Shown here piece by piece: positions 8,325 through 16,592 of a stretch of DNA of 64,000 bases (position 1 is the stretch's first letter; each line of letters starts with the position of its first letter). The position numbers and the translations under genes are program-made. The DNA is from CAWAYR01 sp050250875 (lineage in GTDB: Bacteria > Acidobacteriota > Vicinamibacteria > Vicinamibacterales > UBA2999): positions 806,001-870,000 of the forward strand of contig JBFWNV010000001.1 in assembly GCA_050250875.1 (NCBI GenBank), in the 5' to 3' direction. The notes under the pieces are model-generated. The model worked only from the letters and a program-made list of their open reading frames with translations, searched no databases and was not told the origin of the DNA.

Positions 8325-10084
8325 GCGAGTTCGCGGCCGACGGCGCGCAGCACCGCCCGCACCTTGTTCAGCTCGCGGACGAGCCCGACGGCGATGAACG
8401 GCCGCAGTTCCGCTGGAGCGGTCGCCAGGCTGGTCGTCGCTTCGAGCCGGGGCACCGGCCCGAACTTGAGCGCCGGATCGTGGTCGAAGCGCTCGCCACG
8501 GGCGTAGTTGAGGGGGACCAGCAGCCGGGCGACGCGGCGCAGCACGCCGTTGAGGCGCCGCCGCTCGGCGTCGTCCGCCGTCACGGCGCGGGCCTCGGCG
8601 CTCGCCTGCCACGTCCGGCAGGCCGCGGCCAGCGCCTCGAGGTCGGCGAGCAGCGGCGCGAAGTCGACGACGCCGGCGGCCGCCTCGTGATAGCGGCCCG
8701 CCGCGGCGCGGATCTCGTCGACGGCCGCCGCGTAGTCGAACGGGTGCAGCGGCGCGTTCAGGATGCGGACGATCGTCGTGAGGTAGACCGCGAGATCGCG
8801 GCGCAGGATGTCGAGGTCGGCGACCGGCATCAGGTCGTCGGGCGTGTGCCAGGCGATGTTGCCGCCGCAGCCGCCGACGGCGTAGTAGCCGCGGCGCTTT
8901 CGCTCCTCGATCGGGATGTTCGAGAGCAGCATGTAGAGGCCGGTCGGGCCGATCTGGTTGAACGAGTAGTCGCCGGCGCGCAGCGGCCGCACCCGCTGGC
9001 TCGGCAGGCCCAGGGCGTCGTGGATGGCCGTGCGGCACAACGCGTCGGCCTCGGCCATCCACATCACCTCTTCGTAGGCCGTCGCACCCTCGCAGCCGGG
9101 CGAGTCGATGTCGAGCTGGGCGATGCAGTGCTCGTCGATCTCGGCGGCAAAGGTGTCGGCGTACCACGTCGAACCGGCGTAGCGTCCGGTCGAATGTCCC
9201 GGCCACCACGCGATCCGTACCGAGCGTTTCAGCCGGTCGCGCACGCCCCACAGCACGCGGGCCAGTTCGAGCAGCGCCGCGTCGCCGGTGGCGTTGTCGC
9301 CGATGCCTTCATACCACGAGTCGTAGTGGCCGTGGACGAGCAGGAACTCGTCGGGATCCTGGCGGCCGCGGATCTCGACCACCGGCAGCGGGCAGCGCAT
9401 CCAGCCCTCGCGCAGCCAGGTCTTCATCGCGGCGCGGACCGGGCCGCGGGCCAGGTCGGCGACGAGCGCCTCGCCATCGGGATGGTTGATGCAGCACACG
9501 GGCACGGCCGGCTTGCGGCCGAGCGTGTCGGCGGTCGGCGCGCCCCAGATCGACGTGCAGATCCCTTCGTGCACGTTCTTCCCAGGGTGGATGAAGATCT
9601 CGCCGACGGCGCCGCGGCGCTCGAAGGCCCCGACCGCCGCCGGCATCGAGAAGCCCTCGGTCAGGACGATCCTGCCGCGCACCGGATCGTCGGCCCCACC
9701 GCCGCGGGCGGCGTCCGGCAGGTCGAACAGGCTCGCCGTGCCGCCGGCGTACTTCGACGGCACGTAGACGATCTCGCCGCTCACCGCGTCGTCGCCGGTC
9801 GAGCGCGCCATCGCCGGCGGGCGGGCGTGGAGGGTCCGGGTGGCGCCCCCGGTGGTAACCGACAGCTCGGCCTTCACCGGGTTGCTGATATACAACTCCG
9901 GCATGTGCACGGTCACCGGGATGCCGAGCGCGGCGAGCCGGTCGGTGATGTAGCGCGCGGCGGTGGCCTCATCGGCAGTGCCGGATTCCCGCACCAGCGT
10001 CACGAAGCGATCCAGCAACGCCTTCGGTTCGTCGAGCTGGATGGCCGCGATCGCGTCGGCTTCGAGTGTCGGGTCCTTGTACAC
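8321..10084 (-). CDS. M28-like peptidase with altered metal/catalytic motif
   Basis: About 587 residues with no signal peptide. A protease-associated-like insert lies about 130-240. The metallopeptidase core follows with 'HGHYDSW' (251-257) and 'GDNATG' (262-267), which match the M28 zinc ligands His-x-Asp and Asp-Asn. Where standard M28 enzymes have 'GEE' (catalytic and metal-binding Glu), this protein reads 'WWPGHSTGRYAGS' (about 293-305), with His-Ser instead. 'GGNIAWHTPDD' carries the likely final His. The start is uncertain: GTG 10084 lies at the edge of a palindromic repeat, and no ATG gives a full-length protein. The gene sits between a symporter and an SDR; coupled overlap with the SDR suggests one pathway, perhaps amide or peptide catabolism. 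Confidence 0.8.
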   Translation of the reverse strand: MYKDPTLEADAIAAIQLDEPKALLDRFVTLVRESGTADEATAARYITDRLAALGIPVTVHMPELYISNPVKAELSVTTGGATRTLHARPPAMARSTGDDAVSGEIVYVPSKYAGGTASLFDLPDAARGGGADDPVRGRIVLTEGFSMPAAVGAFERRGAVGEIFIHPGKNVHEGICTSIWGAPTADTLGRKPAVPVCCINHPDGEALVADLARGPVRAAMKTWLREGWMRCPLPVVEIRGRQDPDEFLLVHGHYDSWYEGIGDNATGDAALLELARVLWGVRDRLKRSVRIAWWPGHSTGRYAGSTWYADTFAAEIDEHCIAQLDIDSPGCEGATAYEEVMWMAEADALCRTAIHDALGLPSQRVRPLRAGDYSFNQIGPTGLYMLLSNIPIEERKRRGYYAVGGCGGNIAWHTPDDLMPVADLDILRRDLAVYLTTIVRILNAPLHPFDYAAAVDEIRAAAGRYHEAAAGVVDFAPLLADLEALAAACRTWQASAEARAVTADDAERRRLNGVLRRVARLLVPLNYARGERFDHDPALKFGPVPRLEATTSLATAPAELRPFIAVGLVRELNKVRAVLRAVGRELA

Positions 10085-10131
10085 GGGGTCAGACCCCTTT
10101 CTGGGCCTGGGCCGAAAAGGGGTCTGACCCC
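10085..10131. repeat. Paired 13-bp palindromic repeats (GGGGTCAGACCCC / GGGGTCTGACCCC)
   Basis: Two near-palindromic 13-mers begin at 10085 and 10119, 34 bases apart, each followed by CTTTCTGG-like sequence. The same pair with the same 34-base spacing occurs at 26178-26224. It lies between the symporter stop and the peptidase start, so it may also shape the mRNA there. Confidence 0.85.
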
Positions 10132-10161
10132 TTTCTGGCTTGGGCAAGACTTGTTGCAGTT

Positions 10162-11598
10162 TCAGCGATGGTCGAAGAATATCGCGAGGTTGCGGTCGGG
10201 CGTCGGCGGCGTCAGGCGGCTGCCGATGACGAAGGCCAGGGCGCTCGCCGCCACGCCGACCTCCACGGAGTCGACGCCGTGGACGGCGAAGGATCGCTGC
10301 AGCGTGAAGGTCCACACCAGGCACGCCGCGAAGCCCACCGCCATCGCCGCGATCGCCCCTTCCTTGGTGCCACGGCGCCAGTTGAGGCCGACGACGACCG
10401 GCACGAAGAAGAAGCTGGCGATGAACTTGGCCTGCTCGATGACGATCGCCTGCACGTCGCCCAGCCGGAGCGTCGCCATCCAGAACGGCAGGATGCCGAG
10501 CACGACGATCGACAGGCGGTTGACCCAGACCAGCCGGCGCTGCGATGCCTGCGGATGCACCAGGCGTTTGTACAGGTCGTGCGCGAAGGCGCCGCCGGTG
10601 ACCAGCAGGATCGAGTTCACGGTCGACATGATCGCCGACAGCATCGCGATCAGGAACAGCGCGCCGAGCAGCGGCGGCATCACCGTCGCCGCCATGATGC
10701 TCGACGCCTGATCGGGGAACGGCAGATACGGGTAGATGCCGCGGATGCCGATGCCGAGGATCGTCACGCTCGACCCGATCAGCACCTGCAGCAGCATCGA
10801 GACGCCGATGGCGTAGCGCACCGTGGCGACGTCGCGCATCGAGTAGTAGCGGGTCATCTCGTAGGGCGCGGCGGTGATGCCGAAGCCGAACGCCATGCCG
10901 AAGGCCAGCAGCTCCTTCCAGGTGAACCACCAGCCGGTCACCCGCGGCTCGATCGAGCCCACGTACTCGCCCAGCGCGACGACGCCGCCGGTGTGCGCCA
11001 GCACGACCGGCACCGCGCAGACCAGCGCCAGGATCATGATCAGCGTCTGGACGAACTCGATGTAGGAACTGGCGCGCACGCCGCCGAGCGCGGTGTAGAA
11101 GCCGGTGCTGGCGAGCAGCGCCGCCATCGCCACCAGCGGCGCCACGCCGAACACCGCGGCGGCGATCTCGCCGATCGCCTGGAACTGCGCGGTCAGCAGG
11201 ATCGAGTAGCAGACGATGATGAGCGCCGCCGCGAACGTGCGCGCGCCCTCGCTGGCGAACCGCGTGCCGACGTAGTCGGCGACGGTCAGGGCCCCGAAGC
11301 GGCGCAGCTTCGGCGCCACCAGCAGCGCCGACAGCAGCCAGCCGGTCCAGACGCCGAACCAGATCCACGTCCAGCTCACGCCGGTCAGGTAGTGGCGGCC
11401 GAGCGTCCCGACGAACGTGCCGGCGCTGATCTGGGTGGCCGCCAGCACGGCGCCGCCGACCCACGGCCCGATGGTGCGGCCGGCGGCGAGGAACTCCTCT
11501 TCGCTGGTCGCCCGGCGATAGCCCCACACCGAGACGGCGAGGACCACCGCCAGATACGCCAGCGTGGCGACGAGCAGCACCGACTGATCGGCGGTCAT
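10162..11598 (-). CDS. Sodium:solute symporter (SSS family)
   Basis: This 478-residue inner-membrane transporter has about 13 predicted hydrophobic helices. The opening 'LAVSVWGYRRATSEEEFLAAGR' region and 'STVNSILLVTGGAFAHDLYKR' fit the SSS (LeuT-fold) family, in which sodium flux drives uptake of sugars, amino acids, pantothenate or similar solutes. The substrate cannot be read from the sequence. Its ATG (11598-11596) overlaps the TGA of the 38-residue membrane peptide gene upstream (TCAT on the plus strand, ATGA on the coding strand), so they are coupled. Downstream lie the peptidase and SDR, which probably process the imported compound. The stop is followed by the palindromic repeat pair. 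Confidence 0.92.
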   Translation of the reverse strand: MTADQSVLLVATLAYLAVVLAVSVWGYRRATSEEEFLAAGRTIGPWVGGAVLAATQISAGTFVGTLGRHYLTGVSWTWIWFGVWTGWLLSALLVAPKLRRFGALTVADYVGTRFASEGARTFAAALIIVCYSILLTAQFQAIGEIAAAVFGVAPLVAMAALLASTGFYTALGGVRASSYIEFVQTLIMILALVCAVPVVLAHTGGVVALGEYVGSIEPRVTGWWFTWKELLAFGMAFGFGITAAPYEMTRYYSMRDVATVRYAIGVSMLLQVLIGSSVTILGIGIRGIYPYLPFPDQASSIMAATVMPPLLGALFLIAMLSAIMSTVNSILLVTGGAFAHDLYKRLVHPQASQRRLVWVNRLSIVVLGILPFWMATLRLGDVQAIVIEQAKFIASFFFVPVVVGLNWRRGTKEGAIAAMAVGFAACLVWTFTLQRSFAVHGVDSVEVGVAASALAFVIGSRLTPPTPDRNLAIFFDHR

Positions 11599-11711
11599 CG
11601 TCCGCCCTTCTCCCGGTCGCGACGGGCTTGGCGGGCCGCCCACAGGAAGTAGAGCACCAGCCAGGCGGCGGCCGCGAAGAAGAAGCCGTAGAAGCTCCAG
11701 CCGAAGCCCAT
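11595..11711 (-). CDS. 38-residue single-helix membrane peptide, probable symporter accessory subunit
   Basis: A short gene with one hydrophobic helix ('YGFFFAAAAWLVLYFLW') followed by a basic tail ('RQARRDREKGGR'), a layout that places the tail in the cytosol. Its start shares bases with the stop of the gene upstream (TGATG), and its TGA overlaps the ATG of the symporter. Such overlap on both sides strongly suggests it is a real, co-translated gene. Small one-helix accessory proteins are known next to SSS and NSS sodium symporters; assignment to that role is inference from location, size and topology. No named family is recognised. Confidence 0.72.
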   Translation of the reverse strand: MGFGWSFYGFFFAAAAWLVLYFLWAARQARRDREKGGR

Positions 11712-12361
11712 CAGGAGTGCCTCTGGCGACGCCGCCACCACAGCAGCGACGCCGCGGCCAGCACGGCGAGCGACACGCCGTCCATGAGACGGGCCAGGTT
11801 CCACGGCGCATCGACGCCCGCGCCGGCGTAGGGGACGCGCACGAACGCCGGCAGGTGGCCGAGGGTGGCGGTGCCGGTGCGGTCCGTCCACGCGAAAGCG
11901 GGAAACGTGCCGGCGGGCGCGGTCCCCGCGGGCACGGTGGCGTGGATCCGGACGGCGCGCGATCGCCCATCGGCGGGCGTGGCCGGCAGCCAGATCGGGC
12001 ACCGGAACACGCCGGCGGGAGGCTGTGTCACCCGGTAGCGCAAGGTGTAGGTCGGGCCGGACGGCGTGACCCGCAGGACCAGCGTGCGGCCCACGGCGCC
12101 CGGCGGCTCGGCGCTCGCCCCCTCGACGCCGCCGAGCGCGGTCACGGCGCCCTCCAGGTGCTCGAGTCGATGCTCGATCGGCGCCGCCGCACCGTCGATG
12201 GTCACCGTCAAGCGCACCGCGCATGCCGCTGGCGCGCTGATCTCGATCGCGGCATCGGCCGCGCGCAGCACCGCCGGGGCTGCGTCGGCCGGCGCGGCTG
12301 GCAACATCGCGACGCCGACGAGGGCGGCCCGCAGCGCTCGACGCCGGACACGCGGCTCCAT
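11711..12361 (-). CDS. Exported, C-terminally membrane-anchored protein of unknown function
   Basis: The 216-residue product begins with a basic, hydrophobic signal peptide ending near 'PADAAPA', has a beta-rich middle section, and ends with a hydrophobic helix ('MDGVSLAVLAAASLLWW') and an arginine-rich tail. The topology predicts a periplasmic domain held by a C-terminal anchor. Two cysteines ('APAACAV', 'FRCPIW') could form a disulfide. No family is recognised. It is the first gene of the overlapping symporter operon, so it may assist substrate binding or transporter assembly. Confidence 0.65.
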   Translation of the reverse strand: MEPRVRRRALRAALVGVAMLPAAPADAAPAVLRAADAAIEISAPAACAVRLTVTIDGAAAPIEHRLEHLEGAVTALGGVEGASAEPPGAVGRTLVLRVTPSGPTYTLRYRVTQPPAGVFRCPIWLPATPADGRSRAVRIHATVPAGTAPAGTFPAFAWTDRTGTATLGHLPAFVRVPYAGAGVDAPWNLARLMDGVSLAVLAAASLLWWRRRQRHS

Positions 12362-12407
12362 CGGCGACGCGGACTGTAGCGCGCCGGTCCGCGCCCGCGC
12401 AAGCAGG

Positions 12408-12752
12408 TCAGGCGCTGCGCAGTCGGCGCCGCTCGAGGTCCTGCTTCATGCGGCTGAGCAGGGCGACGGCGCTGGTCGCGTAGGGCGAGATCCAGCGGTC
12501 GTGGATCTCCTTGATCGGGGTCGCGTTCAGGTAGTTCCAGCGCACCCGGCCGTCGCGGTGCGAGATCACCAGGCCGGCTCGCTCCAGCACGCCGATGTGC
12601 TGCATCACCGTGCAGCGGTCGAGCTCGTCGGCGAAGTGATCGCACAGCGCCCCGGTCGTGCGCGGGGCGATCTTCAGCAGGTCGAGGATCGCCCGACGCC
12701 GTGCGTCCGCCAGCGCCTTGAACAGCAGGTCGTCGCGGGTCGGTGTTGACAT
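12408..12752 (-). CDS. ArsR-family winged-helix transcriptional repressor
   Basis: This 114-residue regulator has the ArsR fold: 'LFKALADARRRAILDLL' near the start, a recognition helix region 'DRCTVMQHIGVLERAGLV', and the wing 'SHRDGRVRWNYLN'. The metal-binding cysteine pair of classical ArsR/SmtB is absent, so it belongs to the group paired with AHSA1/SRPBCC proteins. The ATG at 12752 is chosen by alignment to that group; the open frame continues upstream through the palindrome. The divergent SRPBCC gene starts 40 bases away. The palindrome at 12751-12770 overlaps its own start codon, which predicts autorepression together with control of the neighbour. Confidence 0.9.
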   Translation of the reverse strand: MSTPTRDDLLFKALADARRRAILDLLKIAPRTTGALCDHFADELDRCTVMQHIGVLERAGLVISHRDGRVRWNYLNATPIKEIHDRWISPYATSAVALLSRMKQDLERRRLRSA

Positions 12753-12770
12753 GTTATAAAAATATAACAT
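12751..12770. promoter_or_regulatory. Perfect palindrome, probable ArsR operator in the divergent promoter
   Basis: ATGTTATA (12751-12758) and TATAACAT (12763-12770) form a perfect 8-base inverted repeat around AAAA. In this GC-rich sequence the AT-rich block stands out. It sits between the divergent arsR-like and SRPBCC genes and overlaps the regulator's ATG. It also carries TATAAA and TATAAC hexamers that could serve as -10 elements, so bound repressor would block polymerase. Confidence 0.7.
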
Positions 12771-12792
12771 ACCGTCGGTCGGGGAGAACCGT

Positions 12793-13236
12793 ATGGACCT
12801 CAAGTTCCAGGTGCAGTTGAAGATTCAGCGGCCGGTGACCGAAGTGTTCGACGGCGTGGTCAACCCGGCCAAGCTGAGCGGCTACTTCGTCCAGAAGTCG
12901 AGCGGGCCGCTCCGCGAGGGCACGACCGTGCAGTGGACCTTCGCCGAGGTGCCTGGCGAGCACGACGTCGTCGTCCGCCAGGTGGTGCCCAACGAGCGGA
13001 TCGTCTTCGAGTGGGCGTCGGCGTCGGAAAGCGGCGCCCGCACCACCGTCGAGATGCAGTTCGTGCCGCTCGACGCCCGCGCCACCATGGTGCGCATCAG
13101 CGAGTCGGGCTGGCGCGAGACGCCGGCCGGGCTGGCCGCCTCCTACGACAACTGCGGCGGCTGGATGCACATGGCGCTGTGCCTCAAGGCCTACCTCGAG
13201 CACGGCATCAACCTGCGGGCTGGCGGCGCGTTCTGA
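12793..13236 (+). CDS. SRPBCC/AHSA1-family protein
   Basis: This 147-residue protein belongs to the START/SRPBCC helix-grip fold, AHSA1 branch, which binds hydrophobic ligands in a deep cavity. Typical phrases are 'IQRPVTEVFDGVVNPAKLSGYF' in the N-terminal half, 'NERIVFEWA' in the middle and 'GGWMHMALCLKAYLEHG' near the C-terminus. A purine-rich ribosome site (GGGGAGA) lies 6 bases before the ATG. Its divergent ArsR partner and the palindrome between them form the familiar ArsR-AHSA1 module, in which the repressor controls the SRPBCC gene. The ligand is unknown. It converges on the PepE gene with only 13 bases between the stops. Confidence 0.9.
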   Translation: MDLKFQVQLKIQRPVTEVFDGVVNPAKLSGYFVQKSSGPLREGTTVQWTFAEVPGEHDVVVRQVVPNERIVFEWASASESGARTTVEMQFVPLDARATMVRISESGWRETPAGLAASYDNCGGWMHMALCLKAYLEHGINLRAGGAF

Positions 13237-13249
13237 CCCGTGCGGGAAT

Positions 13250-13948
13250 TCAGGGGGCCACCGACAGGGATGCCGGCAGCGGGCCCGGCCGCACCTGGCG
13301 GACCGGCTCCCCGGCGTGAATCCAGACGGCAGGCTGCGGCCCGTGCAGCCTGACGTCGCGGCCCTGCACCGTGAGCCAGTCGCCCTCCGGCACGCCGAGC
13401 ACGTCCACGTCGGGATTGGCGCGCACGAACTCGGCCAGGCGCTGCTCGCGGGTCTCGCCCTGGTGGCCGGCCGGCAGCGCGTTGGTGTAGTGCGGGTTGA
13501 TCTGAAACGACAGGAGGCCGAGCGCGTCGAACCCGCCCGGGTCGACGATCGGCATGTCGTTGGTCGTCCGGATCGTCGGGCACGCCAGGTTCGAGCCGGC
13601 GCTCCAGCCGGCGTAGGGCATGCCGGTCCGCGCCAGGCCGCCGATGCGCGCCAGCAGGCCCCGGCGCCGGCACTCGCGCAGCAGGTGAAAGGTGTTGCCA
13701 CCGCCGACGAGCAGGACGTCGTGGTCGTCGGGCGGCGCGCCGTGATGGGCGCCGGTCACCGTCACGCCCAGCGGCTGCAGCGCATCCTGCACCATCCGCG
13801 TGTAGTCGTCCCACTCGACGGTGACCGCCGCGAAGGGCACGAACCAGGCGCGCCGCCCGGCCCCGATCAGGTCGGCGAAGGCATCGAGGGCGTGGGCCAG
13901 ATAGGCGCCGCCGGTGTTGCGGGAGTTGCTGAGCAGCAGCAGGTTCAT
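13250..13948 (-). CDS. pepE: PepE-type alpha-aspartyl dipeptidase (S51)
   Basis: The 232-residue cytosolic enzyme hydrolyses dipeptides with N-terminal aspartate in characterised members. Its triad can be placed by comparison with E. coli PepE (Ser120, Asp135, His157): here Ser116 in 'GWSAGSN', Asp131 in 'TTNDMPIVDPGG' and His153 in 'INPHYTN', all shifted by four residues. 'VGGGNTFHLL' is also characteristic. The ATG (13948-13946) overlaps the TGA that ends the second frame of the DUF1177 gene (13947-13945). That gene and the OPT transporter lie upstream, so the operon likely imports and digests small peptides. The family call is firm; substrate specificity is inferred from the family. Confidence 0.9.
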   Translation of the reverse strand: MNLLLLSNSRNTGGAYLAHALDAFADLIGAGRRAWFVPFAAVTVEWDDYTRMVQDALQPLGVTVTGAHHGAPPDDHDVLLVGGGNTFHLLRECRRRGLLARIGGLARTGMPYAGWSAGSNLACPTIRTTNDMPIVDPGGFDALGLLSFQINPHYTNALPAGHQGETREQRLAEFVRANPDVDVLGVPEGDWLTVQGRDVRLHGPQPAVWIHAGEPVRQVRPGPLPASLSVAP

Positions 13949-14876
13949 GGCCGGGGGCCCTGCAACCGTCGCATGTCGCCGTAGAGCGCCACCAGCCGGG
14001 CGAACTCGGCCTCGTCGTGGAACCGGCACTGGCCGGCACCGAACTCCTTGGCCACCTCGATGGCGAACCGCACGCATCGGCGATGTCGGTCTCGTGGCTG
14101 GCGCCGGTGGCGCAGCCCGGCACCACCGCCTCGGCGCCGATGGCCACACCGACCACGGGAGCGGCGGTGGCCGTGGCCGGCTGCAGGATGCTGTTCAGGT
14201 GATCCACGCCGTTCCCGTACGGGGTGATGTCCTGCATCGTCACGGGAAAGGTGACCGGCGCGCGTCCCGACGACACCTCGGCCAGGCGCAGCAGGTCGGG
14301 GGCCACCTTCAGGATCCAGCCCTCCTTCACCGTCGGCGAAATGGCGAAGCCGCGCGTGTTGAGGATGCGGTTGCCCTTGGTGGTGTCGATCGACAGCACG
14401 GCGGCCATCTCGGCGACGACCTCGCGGGCGTTCATCGCGGCGATCGACACCGGCGAGTCCATGAAGTCCACCGGCAGGTGCGGCTTGGTGGGGGCGTTCG
14501 GACACACGTGCGTGCTCACCACGACGTCGCCCGGCAGCACGTCGCCCTCGCGGTGCATCCACGCCAGCTTGCGGGCGATCGCCAGCGCGGCGATCGCGCC
14601 GTCGGCATCGGACACCAACCCGATCCGCGCCGGCCGGGCACCCACGCCGCCAAGGCGGCCGACGATCCCGAGGGTGGGCGCCTCGCCGCCGGCAGCGCCG
14701 CCGCGGAGCCCGGGGATGACGACGCGGACGAAGTCGGTGGCGCCCTTGGTTCCGCTCACCCGCTCCACCGCCATCGAGATGCCGGGCACGCCGTCGAGCA
14801 GCGTCCGCGCCGTCTCTCCCGACGCCCGCGGGCTGTCGAGCGCCTCGAACACCGCCAGCGTGTGCGACAGGCTCAT
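13945..14876 (-). pseudogene. DUF1177 family gene interrupted by a frameshift
   Basis: The first frame runs from ATG 14876 for about 265 residues and matches the DUF1177 family ('GLVSDADGAIAALAIARKLA', 'STHVCPNAPT', 'DTTKGNRILNTRGFAISPT'). It then loses sense after 'GASHETDIADA'. The family-like C-terminus ('VRFAIEVAKEFGAGQCRFHD', 'LVALYGDMRRL') continues in another frame and ends at a TGA that overlaps the pepE ATG as expected. The shift lies near 14071-14082, where a GCGTGCG-type sequence may have lost four bases. This is either a real inactivating mutation or a sequence error. The function of DUF1177 is unknown; homologues often accompany OPT transporters. Its ATG overlaps the TGA of the transporter gene. 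Confidence 0.8.
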
Positions 14877-16459
14877 CGCCGTGTGCCTCCCGGCTGCGGC
14901 GCCAGCGAGGCGCCGAACGAAAAGAGCGCGTCGCCGGCGATCAGACCGCCGGCCACCGCGTCGAGGTCGCCTTTGGCTCGCCCGTGCCGGCGCCACGCCC
15001 ACCGCGCCACCAGTCCGGCCATCACGCCCCATCCGGACGCCGGGTTGGCGACGAGCAGGCCGGTCGCCAGCAGCAGGCCGAGCTGCCGCTGCGATCCGCC
15101 GCCCCACTGTAGCAGCGCCCCGGGGACGGCCCACCCCGCCAGCGCGGTCGCCACGCCGGGCACGAGGCCGGCCTGGATCGTGGCGCTGTAGACGCGCGCG
15201 GCCGGCGGCACCAGATCGCGGCCGAACAGGCCGCGCCATGCCAGCGTCACCACGACGAGCGCCGTGGCCAGGCCGACGATGGCGGCGAGGAACTGCTGGC
15301 GGCGTCCATCCAGCTCGAAGGCCGAGCTGCCGGCGCCGTGCCGCAGGATGGCGCCGGTCTTGAGGTCGTAGCCCATGTCGGCGAACGCCGGGCCGGTCGC
15401 CGCCGAGAAGCCCGTCAGGAGCGCCAGCGCATCGGGAGGAAACCCGAGCAGCATGCCGACGATCAGCGTGATGAGCGCCACGGCGAACGCCGGGAACCAC
15501 CCCGAGTGCATCGCCGCCAGGCCGACGATGAGCTCGTGCACGTAGGCGGCGGTCGCCGCGTACAGGACGAAGGCGACCAGCGTGGCGGGAGCCAGCGAGC
15601 CAAAGAGGCCGCCGGTCACGGCGACGAGCACGGCGATGGCGAGGTAGGCCAGGGAACCGAGCGAGAGCACGGGGCCGGCCCCGGCACCGCCGGCCCATGG
15701 CCGCGGCGATGCCACGCCCCTCGCCTGCGGGCGCCAGACGATCTGGCCGAGCGCCACGAGTCCGGCGCCGATCATGACGCCGTGGGGGACGTAGTGCGCC
15801 GACAGCGAGACGCCGGCGGCCGGGGCCGCCGCGCCGGCCGCCAGCAGGCCGACGCCGAACATCGCGATCGCCCAGGCATTGCCGATGATCGCCGTTCCCA
15901 CGGCCGCCATCGGCAGGCTCAGCCACGACCCGGCCATGCCGCACGCGATGCTGAGGCCGAGGCGGCGGGCGTGCGCCCCGCCGGCATCGCCCGCGGCAAT
16001 CGCCTGGGCAGCGACGACGCCGTGCGGCCACGCCCCGGCAACCGGGAAGATCGCGCTGCCGAACAGGCGGTAGATGAGCCAGGCGTCGACGAACATGGCC
16101 AGGGCGGCGCCGCCCAGCATCGGCACGACCAGTTCGTGACGGCCGAGCAGGTACGGGATGCCGATCGGCGCCAGCAGCGAGTTGGCGGCGCCGAACGTGG
16201 CGGCCGACGTGGCCGTCTGCGCCAGGTTCTGGGCGTGCACCGACCGGAACACGTCGAGGCCGGCGAACGGCACGCGGGCCAGCGCCATCGCCGCCAGCGC
16301 CCCGACCAGCGAGGTGTTGGGCGTGACGCCGAGCGAGGTGATGAGCTGCACGCCGACGATCGCGCCGCCGACGGCGAGGGCGACGAGCGGCAGGATCACG
16401 GCCGGCGCGAACGGGCGCGGATGGGGCGGCGGCGACGACGGGGGGCTCGACTGGTCCAC
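14873..16459 (-). CDS. OPT/YSL-family oligopeptide transporter
   Basis: The 528-residue polytopic membrane protein has about 14 hydrophobic segments. 'TGPAFADMGYDLKTGAILR' in the second half carries the conserved D-x-KTG signature of the OPT family, whose members take up small peptides or metal-chelate complexes with protons. Alanine/glycine-rich helices and the absence of any ATP-binding motif agree. The start is a GTG at 16459 with only a weak ribosome site. Its stop overlaps the start of the DUF1177 gene, which in turn overlaps pepE, giving a three-gene transport and hydrolysis operon. Confidence 0.85.
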   Translation of the reverse strand: MDQSSPPSSPPPHPRPFAPAVILPLVALAVGGAIVGVQLITSLGVTPNTSLVGALAAMALARVPFAGLDVFRSVHAQNLAQTATSAATFGAANSLLAPIGIPYLLGRHELVVPMLGGAALAMFVDAWLIYRLFGSAIFPVAGAWPHGVVAAQAIAAGDAGGAHARRLGLSIACGMAGSWLSLPMAAVGTAIIGNAWAIAMFGVGLLAAGAAAPAAGVSLSAHYVPHGVMIGAGLVALGQIVWRPQARGVASPRPWAGGAGAGPVLSLGSLAYLAIAVLVAVTGGLFGSLAPATLVAFVLYAATAAYVHELIVGLAAMHSGWFPAFAVALITLIVGMLLGFPPDALALLTGFSAATGPAFADMGYDLKTGAILRHGAGSSAFELDGRRQQFLAAIVGLATALVVVTLAWRGLFGRDLVPPAARVYSATIQAGLVPGVATALAGWAVPGALLQWGGGSQRQLGLLLATGLLVANPASGWGVMAGLVARWAWRRHGRAKGDLDAVAGGLIAGDALFSFGASLAPQPGGTRR

Positions 16460-16504
16460 GAGGGCTGGGCCGCCGCACGGCGACGGCGCATTATCGCCCG
16501 GGAA

Positions 16505-16590
16505 CCCACGGCCTCTTTCCCTGGTCCCTGGTCCCCGGTCCCCTTCCCGAGCCCCGAGTTCCGAGCCCCGAGCCCCCAGCCCCGACGAAG
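16505..16590. repeat. Low-complexity C-rich heptamer-like repeats
   Basis: The intergenic stretch repeats degenerate units such as CCCTGGT and CCCCGAG (for example GAGCCCCGAGTTCCGAGCCCCGAG). Similar runs occur near 30808-30930, 35793-35812 and 50392-50440. It lies between the start of the OPT gene and the stop of the DUF5916 gene. No coding potential is seen. Confidence 0.7.
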
Positions 16591-16592
16591 TT

